Shown here: positions 52,001-61,000 of the stretch, one piece after another
How the letters are laid out: every line of letters starts with the position of its first letter
Numbering within the stretch: position 1 is the stretch's first letter
From: Apteryx mantelli
Lineage: Eukaryota; Chordata; Aves; Apterygiformes; Apterygidae
Assembly: GCF_036417845.1 (NCBI RefSeq)
Contig: NC_089980.1
Location: 131,652,516 to 131,716,515 of the forward strand
Reading direction: 5' to 3'
Length of the DNA: 64,000 nucleotides
The notes under the pieces: model-generated
What the model was told of the DNA's origin: nothing
The model's input: the letters and a program-made list of their open reading frames with translations, nothing else
The model's database searches: none
Program-made: the position numbers and the translations under genes

Positions 52001-55000
52001 GTGTCCTTTGACTGAACAGAGTTGAAATGCTTAATAAAATAACTGCTCATGCCATTTTTTTCCACACACACAGTTGATCAAAAAGTATTAAGCAGAAAAA
52101 AAATCCAGAAAAAAAACAAAAGCAAGAGATGATGAAATGAGATTTTTATTAGGCTGACAGACCAAAACTACTCACGCATAACATTACCATTATACAGTAA
52201 CTACCGTGAATACCTTACACCAGTACAAATATCAGTATTTCCTTACTTTGGACAAAACTGTGACTTAGCCAGTTAATCCTCTGAATGGGTTCACAGACCT
52301 CCTTGCATTGGCTACCGATATCTTCAGTCTAGGTATGTTGGAGGAGAACAGTCACTGTGTACCTGCTTTATTCATCCACTCCAGAGCGAGTGAATACAGC
52401 CTGACACGCTATTTTCGCCCTCACAGCATGCAACCAAATCAGCTAAACTAATATGGGGAATATTTCAACTTGCTGCTGGTAGAGACAAACAAATGACTGC
52501 CCCCGAGATAAAGATGAAAAGAAGAAAAAAGGGAACTGCCTCAGAGAGATCTGTAAAGCGCAAAGCTAGTGTAAATTCCTCTGGGACAGTAAAGTTTATG
52601 CATAAACATCTGAGTTTATGCATAAACATCTACAGGCAAAATCCAAATTGCTATATCTAACAGCTCAAAGGCAGATTATTCAAGCTTTCAGACAACTGCA
52701 ACTATTTACATCACAGCAAAGACAAGTCTTAACAAATGTGTAATACGTAGATATCTTTACGGAAACTACAGGAAACAAAAATCTGAAGAGCTACTGCTTT
52801 TCTAATACCTCTCATTATATACTAAAACTAACAAGCTCAGACTATCTTTTGTTTCAGAAGACTACTTTTAAAACAAACAGACCTTCAGCTCAACTTAAAC
52901 AGCTCATCACTGAATCTAAAATTGAAGTCGGTATCTGTGTGTATAGAGTTCAACAAAGAGTAAAACACTGATCATACTAAGCAGAGTAGCCTTTTGAAAA
53001 TTTACTAAGGAACAAAGCAGCTTAAGTAGTAGCTGAGTTCCAGTTTATGATTTTAGATCTATGGTGTCCCTTCATAAATTCGTGCTGAATAAGGCACCTT
53101 TCCTCCCTAATGCTATAAGTGCCTTGACTTCATAATCAGTAACTAAACTTACCAAATAGTAGCCAGCTGAGTCTGTGAAAGGTTTGATTGCAGAAGGGCA
53201 TTCCTTGCTTGAAATCCTTAGTGAAGAGATTACAATATTAAACAAAAAGCAATACTTTGTCCAAAGATTCACATGTAGCAAAACAGGTCATAAACTGGGA
53301 CAAGCAGTTTTTTAATATTAATCTAATCCACTTTCACTAATGGCTAACAGTTGGTATTATTTACAAGCTTAACAACAGGTACTACAATCCAAACAAGATT
53401 TAAGTATTCTTGGGTGCTTTTTTTACTCAAAGCTCAGAACTGAAAAACTGACATGAAAATGAGTATTTATGGTAATCTGCATCAGCTGTGTTCCTGTAAC
53501 AGCTATGGTCTGCCTTAAGTTTGAGCTAGTAAGCTGGAAAGTCGTCAACTTTTATTAGTTGACAGAGAACAACACACCTTGCTAGGCAGACAAGTGAAAC
53601 CTTCAGCCCAAAATTAGCTGAACAAAATGAAAAGTATTAAGAGTCCCTTTCAAAAGAGAGAAGTGTCCTCCCCTCTACAGACTGGAAAACTGAGGCAGAG
53701 GCTTGGTAAGTACTCGAGATGAGAAATCTGGTCAGCTACAGACATACATACTGACTTTACGCCCAACGCTCTCCTAACGATCCAAATGTTAACATGTGAA
53801 ATCAAAGCTGAAATTGTTAAGTCAAAAGACTTCCACCATTTTAGCAAGCCAGGATTCCATCCCCAAGCCTTCCAGGTTCCAGAGGCAGAAAACACTGTTG
53901 TCTTCCCCCCTCCACATCAAAAGCCATACTCACCCGACAAATATCCACTCATGCTTTTATCAAGACTGTTAAATTTCTGCCTGTATTTTAATCTGGAGGC
54001 CTGAGGAACTGCCCAGTCTGAGAATACAATCTTTGGTGAATTCCCAGTTAGTGAAGCACTAGAGGAAGAATTTGAACTGCAATATAATTAAAAAGAAAAA
54101 AGTTAATTAATAAGCAGGCACTGGAACAGAAAATGCAGCATCTTCTGGGAACATGAAAAAAACTTCCCCAAAGTTTTACCTCTGCTAACTTACTATACAT
54201 ATTTTCAACATTAATATAAAATTCTACTGTGAAATTAGGAACACATATCTAAAAAGAAATTCTTGGATTAAAGACCCTATCCCCTTGGTATCACAGGCAT
54301 TTACGTCACATATTTCACTCATGGATCACTGCAACATAATACTATAGGAGAGCACAGGAAAGCATCTTAACTTTCACAAGGATGTTTAAAAGAACTGTGA
54401 AGCATGAGATAAACGTCGAAATAAACTTAAGAGGAATGTAAATGAATAAAAAACATAAAACCATGAACAAAAAAAAAATCTGATAAATTTGCAGCCAAAA
54501 GCTGCTTGTAAAGTTGTTGAAACCACTATTTCCATCTCTCCCTTTGTCTTTCTATTAGCGACAATTACAGGCTAAACAGTTTTTCCTATTCACTGTGTTT
54601 CTGCAGAATAGTGCTGACCAAGTGCTTGGTTGTGCCTATACAGCTTCTAACTATAACACTTGTGATTTTCATAGTTTTCCATGTTTGAAGATCAGACAAA
54701 ATCGGGCACCTCCTGGCTTGGTAAGGTAATTCTCTACTCTCCCAAGTAAAACACTATTTGCAGTGTCACTTGAGGTAATAAAAGTAGGAATGCTAACATA
54801 CACAAAGCCTTTCCAGCACTATGTTGGATAGATGCACTTTAAATTAGATGACGTGATGGTGAGAACGCTGTCAACAATAACACTGCAGAGGATCTATTTC
54901 GCAACGCTGCGACAGCACTTGTAGAAAGCATTCTGATTAAAAAAAATAATAAAATAAAAAGAGATGATTACAGGCACACATTGTGCCCAGAATCATCCTA

Positions 55001-58000
55001 TTAACATCAGCTAACATCAGGTGTCTATATGAGGAGTCCAAAGTTAGATGCGTGTTCATCCAAGACGCCTTGTGTAAGCAGCAGAGAGGAACAAGCTCTT
55101 CTGAATCACCTTCCGGGCTCGAGCAGAGGCTGAAATGCCCTCTGGATTGTCTTTTGGGAGGTTGTTCCTTAAATGCCCAATTAGATAAACCACTTTGTAA
55201 GTCTTTGTCATCATCTGCTCTATTTAATTGATTCTAGAGCTTCGTCATAGACAATTTTCCATTATTCAGAAAATGAATTCACAGATAAATTACTAATACT
55301 CTTTCTACATGCCTGCTAATTATGTGGTGCCATTTATAAACAAATGAGCACATCAATTCATAAACATTGCTTTTATAGCCACTTGATCAGTTTTACTTCT
55401 ATTTACTACTGTTGTACGTTCCCTTATTTTTTGACACAACTTCTTCTTGTTTGAACTCCTCATCTACTTTGGACAGTTTTGTTAAAATATATTAAATTTC
55501 ATTTTCAGTAAATTTAAGAATTCTTTTTTTACGAATACACTTTGAAAATACAAACAAACATTGCATAATTTTTAAAAGGCACACTACTCAAGTTTAAGAT
55601 ATAATCATTTCAAGCTTAACCGTCATACCTGCTAGATCCTAAATCAATTAGTGACTGTGCCTTCTGTATATTAGTACCACCAAGCCCTCCTGTCATGGGA
55701 GCAAAAGAACTGGTATGGGGCAGTGCTGAAACAAAGAAACAAAAAGAAACAGAACAAAAGATTATAACGAAACAGGTATAAGGTAATGCTTTATAATTAA
55801 TACTCAAGATTTGATACAAGTAAGAAAAGTTAATCAGTATCTTCTTTCTAAGATTAACTAGTTATAACTGATTCTATGAATGTGAACATTAGATAAAATA
55901 CATTTTTTTTAAATTCATATGCAATGATTAGTATTTCAGTATGAAATTACCCATAGAGAAAATGAGATGCATATCTCTGAAAGCGAGTACTGAATTAAAC
56001 TGTACTTACTTGAGGAGAAAGGTATGGACAAAGGCTGAAGGAGGCTGGATGTTCCATTTGGCAACGACGAGGTACTGACAGAAGGTACCAGGGGAGCAGA
56101 GATGACCAACGGAGGAATGGAAGTCACTGAGGTCAGAGAGGACACGGGAGCTAACGGTGTGATCATAGACATAGATGTTGGCATGGACAGATTTGGCATA
56201 CTACCCATTCCTAGAGCAAATTCAAACAATTCATGATTTAATATTGCAGAGGCTCCAGCAAGACATTGGCTCCATTATGCTAGGCAGAAACTACACCCAT
56301 CAAGAAAGACAACAAGCTAAAAATGGATGCTCATGTGCAAAATTTACTTTTTCTCTAAAGTTTAGATAACAGTTCACAGAGAACACACAAAATACTGAAG
56401 AACATGAAAGAAAAACTCCTACCAAGCAATTCATTCTCAAGGTAGACCTAGCTAGTATCTCACAAAACATTAAGATCTCACTCTTTATTACCACCAATAC
56501 AGTTACGTCTTCTACAAGCCCTGCTATGTCTGGCCCTTGAGAGAGAGTTATAACCGAACTCAAAGCTGTGGCAACCTCTGTTCTAAAAAAATGCTCACAC
56601 TGCTTCTGAACTGAGTCTCTTCTAAGCCTTGGAAGGATCTGTAAGGGGTGAAAAGTCCGTATTTAGGGACACGTGGCTAGCAAATGATTTCTTTAAAGTA
56701 GTTGCCTGAAGCTAATCAGTGCACTGGAATTACTAGCTGAATCTTGTGGGAGAAGGAAAGATGCAGATGAGATGATGGAAGGTTAACATTAAAGAACTAT
56801 ATGCCAGCCGCAGCTATGATACAAATGAATGAGCCTGTATGCAGACACGCATACAATATTTTGTGTTGGGCAGACAATTTAAATCACATATGTAATGAAT
56901 ATATACACACATTTAATTTCAGTGCATGCACACAGAAATGTACGCTGTATTTTGTAGTCTAGAAGAAGTCATTACATATATTTTGCCCATACATTACATG
57001 TATTTTGTACAAATAAAACAAAATATCAACTGGCAGGTATGCACTGAATCCCAGAACACAGCGAAGAGGAAAAAAAGTTAGATAATTGTATTAAATTAAT
57101 CATATAAATTAATCATATAATCAAAATAAGCAGTCTGATTCATTTTGAAAAAAATGATTTAAAATCAACTGTCCTACCAGAATTTTGGCTTTTGCTAAGT
57201 TTAGGATAAAAAAATAAAAAATAAAATTGGTGAATGAGTAGGAAGGAGACTGAAAAGACCCTCAGTACAGAATGACAGGCTGCAAGTCACACGGCAGATG
57301 TGAACAGCCTTCTTGCACCTCGTGTCAAAATTCAACAGAAGGTTATTCTGTGAGGTCTATACTATTTCTGTATTACTAAATTTCTACAAAGGATGAAATT
57401 ATCAAAAGTGTGGGGAGCTCATTCAATCTCAAGAAAGAGGTTTTGCAAAGTTCCTAAATCAGAATATCCCTGTTTCTTTACTGATCCACTCAACAACTGA
57501 GGTCAAATTAATGCTTATATTTGACTGTAGATGAATCTCAAAACTGTGGGGTTTTCACCTCTGAGCACTAAATAATTATATGTTCACAAGTACCAAAGCG
57601 AGCAGACATTAACGGTGAAAATACTGGCGTTTGTTTCATGACAGGAGGGAGAACCATAGGCAAATGCTGTCCTTGTAATTTCAGCTTGATGAGCTTCATG
57701 GCTATAGAAAACTCCTGTTGATCCATTTTTCCATCCTTGTTCAGGTCTGATAGTGCCCTTAAACAGAAAAGAACAAAAGCGCACAAGAAAGAAATTTGAA
57801 TTCAACTTTCTCACTTAATAAGAAGCTTTTCTATCAATTTTATTTATTGTTTTTTATAAAAGAAAACAACAGATATTGCAACTATTTGTAGATTTTCTAC
57901 CTTTGACAATGTACAAACCCTCAGAAGTTTGCAGAACTTGATTTTTCTAGTTTGCCAACCTACGGGCGTTGAAGATCTACCTAGACTTCAAAGTATATTA

Positions 58001-61000
58001 ATATAGGTAGACAAACACTATAAGTCACTTGACAGACTCCTATAGGATTCAGTTTCTAAAGTTGCTGTTCACTAAATACTTACCACTGGGGAAACTAGAA
58101 GGATGTTTGGAAAAACAGTATTTTCCTGCTCAGTAGGAAACATTTGTTGCTACAGTTACAGCTCAGTTCTGCCTCTTGCTGTACTACTATCCAGATCAGT
58201 TACCTTAAATGAGTATCTAGCATTGCAAGGAATTAATGCAAGAATCTGACACATGGTCATTCAGAAAGCTGCTAAAGACACTATATACCACTATGAAAAA
58301 CTGTATACAGATTATATTTTTAAGCCTGAGATACACACCCTCTTCCTTTGGCGCTTTTACAAAGGAATTTCAACTACATCAGGAAATATATGCCACAGTG
58401 CATACACAATCAAATTGACAAAACTGCTGCTAAGTGAGACACAAAATCTGAAATCTTATTAAACAGACCAGGCATAAGGATGTGAATAAAATCACAAGAA
58501 AATGATAGAGACTTAATATTTAGCTATATTTTCCCCTTCATTGCTTCATTCTATTTCTGTTCATTAAAATAGAACCTAAGGCACGACGCAAACATTTCAC
58601 GATCATTCTTTCTGTTCACGTTACGTGTTTAAAGAAGAAACTAAGTTTGCATTTTATCAAAATATGCATTTTCTTTAATATTCCTTCATGAGTAAATTCC
58701 TCTTACTCCTTAATTATTAAGGGCCTCCACTGAGTTTCTTTTAGTGTGTGCACGTCTTGATAATAATGAAGTACCCCAAATGAACGCAGTATTCTGGTGA
58801 AGGCTGAGGAGTCACAAAAGATGACAATTTCTGCTTCAGGTGTTGCTACCTCCATACACCTGCTGCAAAGAACGGTATTTTTTCCAGTTCCTGTACTATG
58901 ACAGTGTATTACAAATGACCTTCTACTAACACATTGTAAAGCTTTCAAATTTCTTCTTTGTTTTCTACTTTTGGTATTTTTTCCACTCCCATTTTAGTAG
59001 CATATAACTTTTCCCCAAACTTAATCTTACTACAGGTTTTTAGTATTATTAGTTTTCCAAATAACATTCAATTTGGTACCTCCAGAAATTCATTAACCGA
59101 TCATTTACCTCTTTTTACAAATTATTACTTAAAATATTGAGGCAAGGCTTAACAAACACCTTTGCAGCACTCCAACAGGCACTTCCCTCTACGAATGCCC
59201 TACAGTTTATTATTACCTTTTGCATAAAGCATTTACTAAGTTTTAAAGACAGTGTTCAAGATGTTCCGATTTGAATTAACTTTGTACCAATGCTTAACTA
59301 AAAAGCTGTATCTTTCTAAATTTTTCTTACAAATGTGGGTTCAATCCTTCCTCTATGTTCAGTAAATTCAGTAAAATTAAAACACAGATTCAGACAACAT
59401 TCCTACTTTGACTGCTGAAAGCATCTTTTATATAACACTACATACTGAAGATAATACCCAAATGCTACACATGTCCTATCTTAAAAAAATAGTAAAGAAT
59501 GACTTACCATATTTCAGCAAGGACTGAAGCTGGTAGACCTGACTGTAAAAAAAAGGTACGTGCTTGATCACCTATGATAAATAAGAAAAAAAAGAATGAA
59601 GAGATAAGAAAAAAAGAATGAAGATATTTACAAACATCAGTATCTTCAGAAGACCCCAGGACCCTTTTGCAAATCAGGTTCCACAAGAGTGACCAGCGTG
59701 CTAGGTGCTAAGCTCTCTGAAGTTTAGCACCACATAACTCCAGGGTGACAGCAGCTGTCAGATATTGATGCAATCTGTAATCTTAACGCTTTGCTCTGAG
59801 AAGTGGAGTCACATAGTTATAAAAGGCTTTAAGAGGTCGCAGATCAATAGCTGCCAAGACTTTTATAGATGCAAGATTTAAAGAAATACCATACAATGTA
59901 AATGACTGAAAATTTAATTCTGATCTAATTCCTTTTACAGGAAAGGATGAGCATGCTATTTTCTTTCCTTCATCCAATCTAACTTGACCCAGCACTGCCC
60001 CTTCAGAAAACTTTGAAAAAATAACATATTCTAAATAATATTTAGATCCATCGGAGAAACATTCAATAGTTCAACATTTCAGAGAGGGAATGGGAGCTGT
60101 TGTATAAATCCACACCAAGTTCCACATCAATCAGTACTGACTGTGTTGTTAAACAGACATATAATAAAACATGGATAATACTGTTAGTGCTTGCTCAGGA
60201 GTGAATTAGACATGTTTAAAGCGAAGATTTCAGATTGTTCTTCCTGCATTTTTTCCCCTTATATTCGTACAGAGCCTTTCATTTTAAGTGCTTTCCAAAC
60301 AAACAACGAAGCCTGCAGACATGCAGCATGCAGCCCAGATGTGGCTCAAACTCCCTGGGACTGCAGATGTTTCAGCTGGTGGCAAAATACACACTAACAC
60401 ACTCCAAGTGCTGTTTGGCCAAATCAGGAGATATATCTATCTATAGATATATCTATCTATAGATATATCAATATCACTTAGCCAGAAGATCTGCACGTTC
60501 CAAACTGACAGCTTCCTGCTCTTTCCTCAGTCTTTTGTGGCCCAAAAAGAGGAAAGATAGGGGCACTGGAGTGAGCAGAAGGACTGCAGGGTGGTGAAGC
60601 AAGGCAAGTCCAAGTGCTCGGGGCTGGTCTTTAGTGCCCACCCACTCGCAAGGAGCGGGGACATCCATTAAGTCATCCTTGGCCACCGAATTTGAGCCTT
60701 TTCCTGATTCTTCATTTTTAAAACTGCAAATTCTATAGCGTACAGCAGCATGTCCCAGCTGTTTTAGAGAAGAAAAACCTGAATGCGACTGTAATCAATG
60801 GCAGGCAATTGCAAAACACCATCAGCCTACCCAGAACTTGCGGCAGGCACAAGGGTTAATAAATTTCCAGCAGTCTTTAACGAGTGCAAGTTGTTGGGAT
60901 CTCTTCCCAGGCCTCCTCCCGGATAACAAAGCTCTCTAAGAGCACAGTGCTCTCTAATACTGTTCCGACTGAAGAGAGCCACTTCTTGTGTCACCGGCCT

